A DNA stretch of 64,000 bases from Streptomyces abyssomicinicus (GTDB taxonomy: Bacteria > Actinomycetota > Actinomycetes > Streptomycetales > Streptomycetaceae): contig NZ_BBZI01000013.1 of assembly GCF_008974245.1 (NCBI RefSeq), positions 62,001 through 126,000 on the forward strand. Direction: 5' to 3'. Both the position numbers and the translations under genes were made by a program. The notes under the pieces were generated by a model that was given only the letters and a program-made list of their open reading frames with translations, made no database searches and was not told the DNA's origin. This document shows positions 9,236 through 16,659 of the stretch, one piece after another. Every line of letters starts with the position of its first letter. Position 1 is the first letter of the stretch.

Positions 9236-9458
9236 GCGGTTCTCCGTTTCCTCGCGTGCGTTCTCGTCCACCGCCATCCATTGTCCCGCCCCCCGCAACC
9301 CCCGCCTTTGGCCCCGGCTTCCCCACCCCGGCGCGCCCGCCCGCCCCGGCGCGGGCGGGCGGGCCACGGCCGCCGGGAGAACCAGGACCGGACGGGTCAG
9401 GTCCGACGATCGGGTCGGACGGGCCGGGCGGGCCGAAGGGCCGGCCGGGCCCGAAGGG

Positions 9459-10574
9459 TCAGGAGGAGGTGCCGGGGAGGCTGTACGCGTCGGCGATGAG
9501 CTCGTAGGAGCGGACGCGGACGTCGGGGCCGTGGGCGTTGGCCGTGAGCATCAGCTCGTCGGCCCCGGTGCGCTTCTGCAGCGCGTCCAGCCCCTCCCGG
9601 ACCTGCTGCCCCGTCCCGTGCACGACGTTCTCGTTCCAGGACTCCACGAAGAGCGACTCCGCCTCGGTCCAGGGGTACGCCTCCGCCTCCTCCGGCGTGG
9701 GGACGAGCCCGGGGCGTCCGGAACGGAGGCGGAGCATGTTGAGCGCCGCCGCCCTGACCTGGCGCCGGGCCTCGCCCTCCTCGTCGGCGGCCAGCGCCGA
9801 GACCCCGATCAGCGCGTACGGCTGGTCCAGCACCGCCGACGGCCGGAACGACTCCCGGTACAGGTCCAGCGCCGGGACGGTGTTCTGCGCCGAGAAGTGG
9901 TGGGCGAAGGCGAACGGCAGCCCGAGCGCGCCGGCCAGCCGCGCGGAGAACCCGGAGGATCCCAGCAGCCACACCGGCGGGCGGTGGGCCGACTGCACCC
10001 CGCCCGGCGAGGTCGCCTGCACCGGGCCCGGCACCGCGTGGATGCGGGCGTAGGGGTGGCCGTCCGGGAAGTCGTCGTCGAGGAAGCGGAGCAGCTCGGC
10101 AAGCTGCTGGGGGAAGTCGTCGGCCCCCTCGTGCAGCCGGTCGGTGCGCCGCAGCGCGGCCGCGGTGGCGCCGTCGGTGCCGGGGGCGCGGCCGAGGCCG
10201 AGGTCGACGCGCCCCGGGGCCATCGCCTCCAGCGTGCCGAACTGCTCGGCGATCACCAGCGGGGCGTGGTTGGGCAGCATGACGCCGCCGGAGCCCAGCC
10301 GGATCCGCTCGGTCCGCGCGGCCAGGTAGGCGAGGATCACCGCCGGCGAGCTGGAGGCGACGCCCGGCATGGAGTGGTGCTCGGCGACCCAGTACCGCTC
10401 GAACCCGCGCGACTCGGCGAGCCGCGCGATCCGCACCGAGGTGGCCAGCGCGTCGCTCGCGGTGTGGCCCGCGCCGACGGTGACCAGGTCGAGGACGGAG
10501 AGGGGGACGGGCGCGCTGCCGTGGACCGTGCCGCGGATCTCTTCCGCCTGCTCCGTCACCGTCGTATCTGTCAC
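9459..10574 (-). CDS. LLM-class flavin-dependent oxidoreductase (luciferase-like)
   Basis: A 371-residue protein of the bacterial luciferase-like monooxygenase family, which uses reduced flavin (FMNH2 or F420) to oxidise small substrates. Family features are the early LSVLDLVTVGAG strand, RYWVAEHHSMPGVASSSP, the IRLGSGGVMLPNHAPLVIAEQFG segment and GRVDLGLGRAPGTD. The GTG at 10574 has GGGAG at good spacing; longer readings would run back into the ABC transporter gene. It lies about 100 bases downstream of ehuA on the same strand and might be co-transcribed with the uptake operon. The substrate is unknown. Confidence 0.87.
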   Translation of the reverse strand: MTDTTVTEQAEEIRGTVHGSAPVPLSVLDLVTVGAGHTASDALATSVRIARLAESRGFERYWVAEHHSMPGVASSSPAVILAYLAARTERIRLGSGGVMLPNHAPLVIAEQFGTLEAMAPGRVDLGLGRAPGTDGATAAALRRTDRLHEGADDFPQQLAELLRFLDDDFPDGHPYARIHAVPGPVQATSPGGVQSAHRPPVWLLGSSGFSARLAGALGLPFAFAHHFSAQNTVPALDLYRESFRPSAVLDQPYALIGVSALAADEEGEARRQVRAAALNMLRLRSGRPGLVPTPEEAEAYPWTEAESLFVESWNENVVHGTGQQVREGLDALQKRTGADELMLTANAHGPDVRVRSYELIADAYSLPGTSS

Positions 10575-10678
10575 CGTCGTACTCCCTCTTCGCCGCTTCG
10601 CCGTGCGGAGGTGGACAACGCGGCGGGGCGGTGGCCTATTCCGCCACCGCCCCGCCGCGTCGGGTCCGCCCGGGGGCG

Positions 10679-11476
10679 TCAGAGCACCGCGCCCAGGAAC
10701 TCCCGGGTCCGCGCGTGCGTCGGGTCCTCGAAGATCCGCTCCGGCGGGCCGGACTCGATGACCTTGCCGCCGTCGAACATCAGCACGTCGTCGGAGATGT
10801 CCCGCGCGAAGTTCATCTCGTGCGTGACGCAGAGCATGGTGATGTCGGTGGACCGGGCGATGTCGCGCAGCACGTCCAGCACGCCGGCCACCAGCTCGGG
10901 GTCGAGCGCGGAGGTCACCTCGTCGAGCAGCAGCACCTGCGGCCGCATCGCCAGCGCGCGGGCGATGGCGACCCGCTGCTGCTGGCCGCCGGACAGCTGC
11001 GAGGGGTACACGTCGCACTTGTCGGCGAGCCCGACCAGCTCCAGCAGCTCGCGCGCCCGCGCCTCGGCCTCGTCCTTGGACAGGCCCAGCACGGTGACCG
11101 GCGCCTCGGTGACGTTGCGCAGCACCTTCATGTTGGGGAAGAGGTTGAACTGCTGGAACACCATGCCGATGTTCTTGCGCACCTCGGCGACCTCGCGGCG
11201 CTTGGCCGGGTACAGCCGCCTGCCGTCGACGGTGATGGTGCCCTCGTCGGGCCTGGTGAGCGTCATCAGCATCCGCAGGATGGTGGTCTTGCCGGAGCCG
11301 GAGGGGCCGATGAGGGTGACGTGCTTGCCGGCCTCGACGGAGAAGTCCAGCCGGTCCAGCACCGTGTTCTCGCCGAACCGCTTGGTCACGCCGTCGAACC
11401 GGATCAGCTCGCCCGCGGGCGCGGTGGCGGCGGGCGCCGGCGCCGCGGGATCGGGGGTGGGGAGGGTGTCAGACAA
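10679..11476 (-). CDS. ehuA: ABC transporter ATPase, ectoine/polar amino acid type (EhuA-like)
   Basis: This 265-residue protein is the ATPase of a polar-amino-acid or ectoine importer. Motifs in order are Walker A GPSGSGKTT, Q-loop MVFQQFNLFPN, signature LSGGQQQR, Walker B VLLLDEVTSALDP and switch His CVTHEM. The start is taken as TTG 11476, because GGAG lies seven bases upstream and it overlaps the preceding permease gene by eight bases. It is last in the order SBP-permease-permease-ATPase. The likely role is energising uptake of ectoine/hydroxyectoine as osmolyte or nutrient. A glutamine or other amino-acid substrate cannot be ruled out from the ATPase alone. Confidence 0.85.
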   Translation of the reverse strand: MSDTLPTPDPAAPAPAATAPAGELIRFDGVTKRFGENTVLDRLDFSVEAGKHVTLIGPSGSGKTTILRMLMTLTRPDEGTITVDGRRLYPAKRREVAEVRKNIGMVFQQFNLFPNMKVLRNVTEAPVTVLGLSKDEAEARARELLELVGLADKCDVYPSQLSGGQQQRVAIARALAMRPQVLLLDEVTSALDPELVAGVLDVLRDIARSTDITMLCVTHEMNFARDISDDVLMFDGGKVIESGPPERIFEDPTHARTREFLGAVL

Positions 11477-12116
11477 GGCGTCGCTCCAGGGATCGCAGGA
11501 GAAGGGAGGCGAGGTAGGAGATGACGATGAAGGCCACACCAATCACCGTGACCGGCTCGGTGAACTCGAAGGCGTGCTGCGAGAAGAGCCGCGCCTCGCC
11601 GAGCATCTCCAGGACGGTGATGGTCATCAGCAGCGGCGTGTCCTTGAGCATGGAGATCACGTAGTTGCCCAGCGCGGGCACCACCCGCCGGACGGCCTGC
11701 GGCAGGACGACCGCGGTCCAGGTGCGGCGCAGCGGCAGGTTGAGCGCCTTGGCCGCCTCCCACTGGCCCACCGGCACGCCCTCGATGCCGGCCCGGTAGA
11801 CCTGCATGGTGTAGGTCGAGTAGTGCAGGCCGAGGCCGATGACGCCCATGGTGAGGGCGGAGAAGGTCAGGCCCCACTCCGGCAGCACGTAGAAGAGGAA
11901 GAAGAGCTGCACCAGCAGCGGCGTGTTCCGGACGAACTCGGTGAACACGCCGACGGGCCAGCGCACCCATCGGGTGGGGACCCGCATCAGCAGCGTCCAC
12001 ACCAGGCCGAGGGTGAAGGAGAGCAGGGAGCCCAGCACCAGCGCCTGGAGGGTGACGACCAGGCCGTCCCAGAAGTGCGGCATGAACTCCGCGACGGCGT
12101 TCCAGTCCCAGTTCAC
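11469..12116 (-). CDS. ehuD: ABC transporter permease (EhuD-like)
   Basis: A 215-residue inner-membrane permease of the His/Glu/Gln/Arg family with about five hydrophobic segments, including FWDGLVVTLQALVLGSLLSF and the C-terminal VIGVAFIVISYLASLLL. The cytoplasmic EAA loop that contacts the ATPase is visible as GQWEAAKALNLP followed by VLPQAVRRVVPALGN. Its GTG at 12116 overlaps the stop of ehuC (GTGA), so the two permeases are coupled and probably form a heterodimer. TEFVRNTPLLVQLFF is the typical family motif. Substrate assignment rests on the whole operon and is inferred. Confidence 0.85.
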   Translation of the reverse strand: MNWDWNAVAEFMPHFWDGLVVTLQALVLGSLLSFTLGLVWTLLMRVPTRWVRWPVGVFTEFVRNTPLLVQLFFLFYVLPEWGLTFSALTMGVIGLGLHYSTYTMQVYRAGIEGVPVGQWEAAKALNLPLRRTWTAVVLPQAVRRVVPALGNYVISMLKDTPLLMTITVLEMLGEARLFSQHAFEFTEPVTVIGVAFIVISYLASLLLRSLERRLV

Positions 12117-12829
12117 GCGGCAGCACCCGCCTTCACGTCGGCCGTGGCCTCGGGCGAGCCGGTCCTCACGACCTTGCCGGTCCGGACCTTGAGGCTCTTC
12201 TCCAGTCCGCGCATCAGACGGGTGAGCAGGAAGGCGAGGACGAAGTAGATGAGCAGGATGTAGGTGTAGATCTCGGTGCTCTCCTGGAGCGCCAGCCGGA
12301 TCAGGTTGCCGCTGAACGCCAGGTCGCCCATGCCCATGATCGACACCAGGGCGGTGCCCTTGAGCAGTTCGACCAGGAGGTTGGAGAACGGCGGGATCAT
12401 CTCGGGCACGGACTGCGGCAGCAGGATGAGCCGCGTCCGCTGCCAGGGCGTGAGGCTGAGGGCGATGCCCGCGTCGCGCTGGGCCTGCGGCACGGCGGCG
12501 ATCGCGCCGCGCACCACCTCGGCGCCGTACGCGCCGTAGGTCAGGCCGAGGGCGAGCGTGCCGGCCCAGAGCGGGACCAGCTGCCAGCCGAGGGCGGTGG
12601 GCATCACGAAGAAGACCCAGAACATCATGATCAGCGCGGAGGTGCCGCGGAACACCTCGGTGTACAGGCCCGCCAGGAAGCGGACGATCCACAGCCGGTG
12701 GGTGCGCGCGATTCCGGCCACGAAGGCGACGACGGTCGCCAGGACGGCGCTGAGCACCAGCAGCTGGACGGTGATCCACACACCGTTCAGCACCAGTTCC
12801 CAGAGTCCGGAGGTCATCGAGCTGTTCAT
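12113..12829 (-). CDS. ehuC: ABC transporter permease (EhuC-like)
   Basis: A 238-residue permease paired with the next gene product. Several transmembrane segments are visible, starting with NGVWITVQLLVLSAVLATVV. The family motif TEVFRGTSALIMMFWVFFVM and the EAA-loop segment QRDAGIALSLTPWQRTRLIL are present. The C-terminus (RTGKVVRTGSPEATADVKAG) is cytoplasmic. The ATG at 12829 overlaps the ehuB stop as ATGA and is preceded by AAGGAG inside the ehuB coding end; a GTG nine bases earlier is less likely. Order and overlap show an ehuB-C-D-A operon read on the minus strand. Confidence 0.85.
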   Translation of the reverse strand: MNSSMTSGLWELVLNGVWITVQLLVLSAVLATVVAFVAGIARTHRLWIVRFLAGLYTEVFRGTSALIMMFWVFFVMPTALGWQLVPLWAGTLALGLTYGAYGAEVVRGAIAAVPQAQRDAGIALSLTPWQRTRLILLPQSVPEMIPPFSNLLVELLKGTALVSIMGMGDLAFSGNLIRLALQESTEIYTYILLIYFVLAFLLTRLMRGLEKSLKVRTGKVVRTGSPEATADVKAGAAA

Positions 12830-13728
12830 CGGGCGCACAGCTCCTTCGCGGTCAGGTCGGTCATCTCCGACTCGGTGAACCCGAAGGGCCGCAGGACGCG
12901 CAGCAGTTCGCCGCTCTTCTTCATCCTGTGCAGCTCGGCGTTGAAGGCGTCCCGGAGCCGGGTCTCGGTGGGGCGGAAGGCGAAGGCGCCGCCGTCGATC
13001 CGGGGCTTGCCGTCCACGACGGGCGCGAACGGCTTCGTGGCCTCGGCCTTGCGGGACTTCTTGACCACCTCGCGGGTGGTGACCGCGGTGCCCGCGAACA
13101 CGTCGGCGCGTCCGGATTCGACGGCGTTCAGTCCGGCCACCTGGTCGGGCACGATCAGGATCTCGTTCTCCGGGATGCCGGCCGCGACCGCGTACTCGAT
13201 CTCGGCGTAGCCGGTCCCGGTGGCGAACCTGGCCTTCTTCCCGACGACGTCCTGGTAGTCGCGCAGCCCCATCGGGTTGCCCTTGCGGACGACGAACGAG
13301 TCGAGCATCTGGTAGTCGGGATCGGCGAAGATCACCTGGCCGCAGCGTTCCTTGTTGACGTACATGCCGGCGGCGACGACGTCGAACTGCTGCGAGTTGA
13401 GCCCGGGTATCAGGGAGCCGAACTCGGTCGGCACCGGCTGGACGGAGCCGACACCCAGGCGCTTGAAGATCACCCGGGCGAGCTCGGGGGCCTCGCCGGT
13501 GAGGCCGCCGTCCTTGTCGATGTAGCCGAAGGGTATTTCGCCGGCGATGCCGACCCGCACCACGCCCTGTGCGCGCAGGCGTTCCAGCAGGTCACCGCCG
13601 TTCCCGGAGTCCTCGGTGGGGACCCGGCTGCAGGCGGAGACGCCGAGCGCGGCGGCCGTGGCGGCCCCCGCGGCCAGCACGCTCCGCCGGGTGAGTGGTC
13701 TTTCCTTCTTGAAGGGAGGTGAAGACAT
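12826..13728 (-). CDS. ehuB: ABC transporter solute-binding lipoprotein (EhuB-like)
   Basis: This 300-residue family 3 solute-binding protein captures the substrate outside the cell. The signal is twin-arginine-like (LTRRSVLAAGAATAAALGVSACS), with a lipobox LGVSAC anchoring it to the membrane. The mature part has the family pattern RVGIAGEIPFGYIDKDG, then VVAAGMYVNKERCGQVIFA and GRADVFAGTAVT. Resemblance to EhuB ectoine binders is from memory and fits the EutA-like gene next door. The ATG at 13728 has only a weak GGTAGG site. It heads the operon and faces the maleate-isomerase gene across 134 bases holding both promoters. Confidence 0.85.
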   Translation of the reverse strand: MSSPPFKKERPLTRRSVLAAGAATAAALGVSACSRVPTEDSGNGGDLLERLRAQGVVRVGIAGEIPFGYIDKDGGLTGEAPELARVIFKRLGVGSVQPVPTEFGSLIPGLNSQQFDVVAAGMYVNKERCGQVIFADPDYQMLDSFVVRKGNPMGLRDYQDVVGKKARFATGTGYAEIEYAVAAGIPENEILIVPDQVAGLNAVESGRADVFAGTAVTTREVVKKSRKAEATKPFAPVVDGKPRIDGGAFAFRPTETRLRDAFNAELHRMKKSGELLRVLRPFGFTESEMTDLTAKELCAR

Positions 13729-13862
13729 GGCGGCGCGCCTACCCGGGCTTCCATGGCCTAATCCGATCGGTTTCCCGGGCGGTGCTGGGTACCCGGACAG
13801 GACCGGTACTGCGGCGACGCACGACGGTGACGGTTCACGTGACGGTGACGGAGAGGCTGGAC

Positions 13863-14597
13863 ATGACCGCACTCGGATTCATCTACCCGGGCCATTCGGC
13901 CGAGGACGACTACCCGCGCATGGAGCAGCTGCTCGGCAGCGACATCCGCGTCGACGTGGTCCACACCGAGCTCGGAGAGGACGTGCGGCGGGTCGATGTC
14001 CTGCGGGAGACGGGCGCGCCGGGACCGCTGGCGGAGGCCTGCGAGCAGCTGCGGCTGTCGGGCGCCGAGGCGGTGGTCTGGGTCAACACGGCGGGCAGTT
14101 TCGTGGACGGCTGGGACGCCTCGCGCGAGCAGGTGCGGTCGCTGGCGGTGGCCGCGGGGATGCCGGCGTCCTCCGCCTCCTTCGCCTTCGCCCACGCGGT
14201 CCGCGAGGTGGGGGCGCGACGGGTGGCGGTGGCGGCCACCTATCCGGAGGACGTCGCGGAGCTGTTCGTCCGCTTCCTGGAGGAGGGGGCGGGGGTGCGG
14301 GTCACCTCGGTGCACGGCGCGGGCGCGGCCACGGCCGCCGATGTGGCGGCGTGGGGCCCGGACCGGGTCCACGAGCTGGTGCTGGCCGCCGACCGTCCGG
14401 AGGCCGAGGCGGTGCTGGTTCCGGACAGCGCGCTGCACACGGTCTCCTCGCTGCCGGCCCTGGAGGCCGCCGTGGGCAAGCCGGTGCTCACGGCGAACCA
14501 GGTGGCGGCCTGGGAGGCGCTGCGCCTCACGGACCGCAGGGTGAACGCTCCGGAGCTGGGCGCGCTCTTCACCCGTGAGCCTCTGGTGCAGGTCTGA
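13863..14597 (+). CDS. Maleate isomerase / Asp-Glu racemase family protein (EutA-like)
   Basis: A 244-residue protein of the aspartate/glutamate racemase superfamily, nearest to maleate cis-trans isomerases and arylmalonate decarboxylases. The early GFIYPGHSAEDDYPRME and AVVWVNTAGSFVDGW segments are typical. The expected catalytic cysteines are not obvious: the visible cysteine is in EACEQLRLSG and the second position may be Ser (VPDSALHTVSS). The enzyme may therefore be atypical. In rhizobial ectoine clusters EutA belongs to this family, which fits its position divergent from ehuB. The ATG at 13863 has GGAGAGG upstream. Function in ectoine use is inference. Confidence 0.78.
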   Translation: MTALGFIYPGHSAEDDYPRMEQLLGSDIRVDVVHTELGEDVRRVDVLRETGAPGPLAEACEQLRLSGAEAVVWVNTAGSFVDGWDASREQVRSLAVAAGMPASSASFAFAHAVREVGARRVAVAATYPEDVAELFVRFLEEGAGVRVTSVHGAGAATAADVAAWGPDRVHELVLAADRPEAEAVLVPDSALHTVSSLPALEAAVGKPVLTANQVAAWEALRLTDRRVNAPELGALFTREPLVQV

Positions 14598-14799
14598 CGC
14601 GGGGCCGTTCCTCTCATTCCTGGCCTATTACCGCCGGTACCCGAATTGGTGCGTGCCCTTGTCATATGCCACCTGCGAAAGCGCGGCCCGTGGGCCGACC
14701 GGGGCCGTAAGACCCTGTCCGGATCGGTACGCCCCGGTATCGTGAGTCGCGTCGATCGACCGGATCAACGGCCCGAACACGCTGGCGCAGGGGGAAACC

Positions 14800-15561
14800 G
14801 TGGCGCTGAACGAACCGGCCGAGTCGCGCCACCCGGTCCAGGAGGCCCTGCGGGCCCTGGACGTGGTGGCGCGGCACCCCGCCGGAATCACCGACGCAGA
14901 ACTCGGCCGTCAGCTCGACCTCGGCCCGCGGCGCCTGACCACGCTGCTGCGGATGCTGAGGCGTGAGGGCTACGTCCTGCGTCTCCCGGACGGCGCGTAC
15001 GCCGTCGGGGACACCTTCGCGCGCCTGACCTCGACGGACGGGCACGAGGAGGCGCTCCGCGAGAAGCTGCAGCGCACCCTCGACCGGCTCCGGGACGACG
15101 TCGGGGCGGCGATCTATCTCAGCCGTTACGACGACGGAGAGGTGCGGGTCACGCAGTGCGCCGCGGGTCCCGGCGCGCCCGCGGTGAACGAATGGGTGGA
15201 CTTCCGCTGGGCGGCGCACGCCAGCGCGGTGGGCAAGAGCCTGCTGGGGCAGCTCGACCGCGACGGCCGCCGCGACCACCTCTCCCGCCACCGGATGGCC
15301 CGCCTGACCTCGCGCACCATCACCAGCGAGCGGCTGCTCCTCACCCACCTGGAGGCGCAGCCGCCGTCCGCGCCGGTGCTGGACCTCCAGGAGTACGCGG
15401 TGGGCACGGTCTGCGCGGCTGTCGCGCTCTCCGCGGGTGAGCGGGTGGGCAGCCTCGCCCTGTCGATGCCGGTGAGCCAGGCGCACCGCCTCCGGCGGGC
15501 CGCCGACCGGCTCCACCAGGAGGCCGCGCCGGTGCTGCTCTCGCTGTCCCTCCAGCCCTGA
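14800..15561 (+). CDS. IclR-family transcriptional regulator
   Basis: A 253-residue DNA-binding regulator. The N-terminal winged helix (about residues 12-75) contains ALRALDVVARHPAGITDAEL followed by RLTTLLRMLRREGYVLRLPD and GAYAVGDTF. The C-terminal ligand domain has the IclR pattern ending VCAAVALSAGERVGSLALSM. GTG 14800 was chosen, with AGGGGGAAACC upstream. It follows the EutA-like gene on the same strand after about 200 bases and probably controls that gene and/or the ehu operon, with a small organic acid or ectoine derivative as effector. That regulatory link is inferred from proximity. Confidence 0.87.
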   Translation: MALNEPAESRHPVQEALRALDVVARHPAGITDAELGRQLDLGPRRLTTLLRMLRREGYVLRLPDGAYAVGDTFARLTSTDGHEEALREKLQRTLDRLRDDVGAAIYLSRYDDGEVRVTQCAAGPGAPAVNEWVDFRWAAHASAVGKSLLGQLDRDGRRDHLSRHRMARLTSRTITSERLLLTHLEAQPPSAPVLDLQEYAVGTVCAAVALSAGERVGSLALSMPVSQAHRLRRAADRLHQEAAPVLLSLSLQP

Positions 15562-15689
15562 TCATGGCCCGGCTCCGGCCGGGTGACCGGCCGGTCACCG
15601 GGCCGGCCACCCGGCTGGTCACGAGCACCCCCGGGGACCGGGTAGTATTTTCTTCGTCGCCGGCCGCGGAAGCGGAAGGCGGGAGTCAT

Positions 15690-15763
15690 GCGCCGCTAGC
15701 TCAGTTGGTTAGAGCAGCTGACTCTTAATCAGCGGGTCCGGGGTTCGAGTCCCTGGCGGCGCA
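15690..15763 (+). tRNA. tRNA-Lys (anticodon CTT), copy 2
   Basis: A 74-base tRNA identical to the copies at 8722 and 20523, with acceptor GCGCCGC, anticodon CTT in ACTCTTAAT and T-loop GGTTCGAGTCC. A TAGTAT-like -10 box lies about 45 bases upstream. A terminator hairpin follows directly. Confidence 0.96.
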
Positions 15764-15769
15764 CGGAAG

Positions 15770-15798
15770 AAGGGCCCCTCGCCTCGCGAGGGGCCCTT
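15770..15798 (+). terminator. Terminator of tRNA-Lys copy 2
   Basis: A perfect 13-base stem (AAGGGCCCCTCGC and its complement) with a three-base CTC loop lies six bases after the tRNA. It can also stop the convergent LPMO transcript, which ends at 15849. Confidence 0.85.
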
Positions 15799-15848
15799 CG
15801 GCGTTGCCGTCCACGCCGGTCGGCGGTCGTTCCGTCCGTCGGTACGGA

Positions 15849-16454
15849 TCAGAAGGTGACGTCCGAGCAGGCGTAGAACGCGTTGGCCGTGTCCGCGACC
15901 GTCCAGACGGCCACGATCACGTGCCGGCCGCTGAGGCCACCGGGCAGCGTTCCGCTGTGCGAGAGCGTCTGCGGCGGCTGCTGGTTGTTGTACGGCACGG
16001 TGAGGAACGGCGTCAGGTTGAGGTCCGAGCGGGCCAGCGCGTGGTTCTGGTTCCAGCCTGGCTTGGTGACGTAGTACCTGAAGTCGGTCGTCGAGTGCCG
16101 GGCGGTGAACTGCCACCGGAAGGTGTAGCTCTGTCCCGAGGTGACCTTGGTGGCCGGCCAGGCCGCGCCCGAGGGGGTCTTCGGCTGGTCGAGCTGGTTG
16201 AAGGTGGAGTGGCCGGCCGAGCAGATGTCTCCGTCGGCGGGGCCGGAGGCCGGGAAGCCCTTGGGGCCCTCGACGCTCTGCGGCTCCCACTGGATGGAGC
16301 CGCAGTTCGTGACGGAGCCGTTCTGACAGAGCTTCTGCCGGCTGACGGGCAGGTCCGTGTAGCCGTGGCCGCTGGCGCCACCGGTCGAGAGCACCATGGC
16401 TCCCGCGGTGGCCAGGCCGACCGAGGCCGCGTACATCTTCGTGCGTTTGCGCAT
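15849..16454 (-). CDS. AA10 lytic polysaccharide monooxygenase (secreted)
   Basis: A secreted copper enzyme of 201 residues that cleaves chitin or cellulose oxidatively. A signal peptide (KRTKMYAASVGLATAGAMVL) ends at ASG, so the mature protein begins HGYTDLP. The N-terminal His needed for the copper histidine brace is therefore placed correctly. Other family marks are the cysteine-rich SRQKLCQNGSVTNCGSIQWE, the second brace His region GHSTFNQLD / TARHSTTDF, and the end VWTVADTANAFYACSDVTF. No carbohydrate-binding domain follows. The ATG at 16454 has AGGAG at good spacing. A perfect DasR operator lies 60 bases upstream. Position near cslA-glxA matches the S. coelicolor LPMO that I believe is called LpmP and acts in tip-glucan export. 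Chitin breakdown is the alternative role. Confidence 0.92.
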   Translation of the reverse strand: MRKRTKMYAASVGLATAGAMVLSTGGASGHGYTDLPVSRQKLCQNGSVTNCGSIQWEPQSVEGPKGFPASGPADGDICSAGHSTFNQLDQPKTPSGAAWPATKVTSGQSYTFRWQFTARHSTTDFRYYVTKPGWNQNHALARSDLNLTPFLTVPYNNQQPPQTLSHSGTLPGGLSGRHVIVAVWTVADTANAFYACSDVTF

Positions 16455-16514
16455 GCCGACGCTCCTGAGGGAGGGGGGGTCGTTGAGCAGTGCCGAGCAT
16501 CTCGAGTCGTGCTG

Positions 16515-16528
16515 TTGGTCTAGACCAA
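16515..16528. promoter_or_regulatory. DasR-responsive element (dre) upstream of LPMO gene
   Basis: The 14-base palindrome TTGGTCTAGACCAA matches the dre consensus (TGGTCTAGACCA core) bound by DasR, the N-acetylglucosamine-responsive GntR repressor. It lies 61 bases upstream of the LPMO start, where binding would block transcription. Amino sugar phosphates release DasR, so the gene should respond to chitin or wall turnover. Confidence 0.88.
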
Positions 16529-16659
16529 GTACCAAGCTAGAAGCGGAGCTTGAACATGTCCATACCAATCTCGGCCGCTCTACGGATTCGCGCGGAACCT
16601 TCGACTTCCGCAGTGACGGCGGCCACGGCCCGCCCGGCCCCTCCCGGGCCCTCCCGCCG

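Noticed and set aside
8976..12248. Plus-strand frame of 1090 codons
   Set aside because: It is antisense to the luciferase-like and ehu genes, full of Arg/Gly/Val low-complexity sequence, with no domain.
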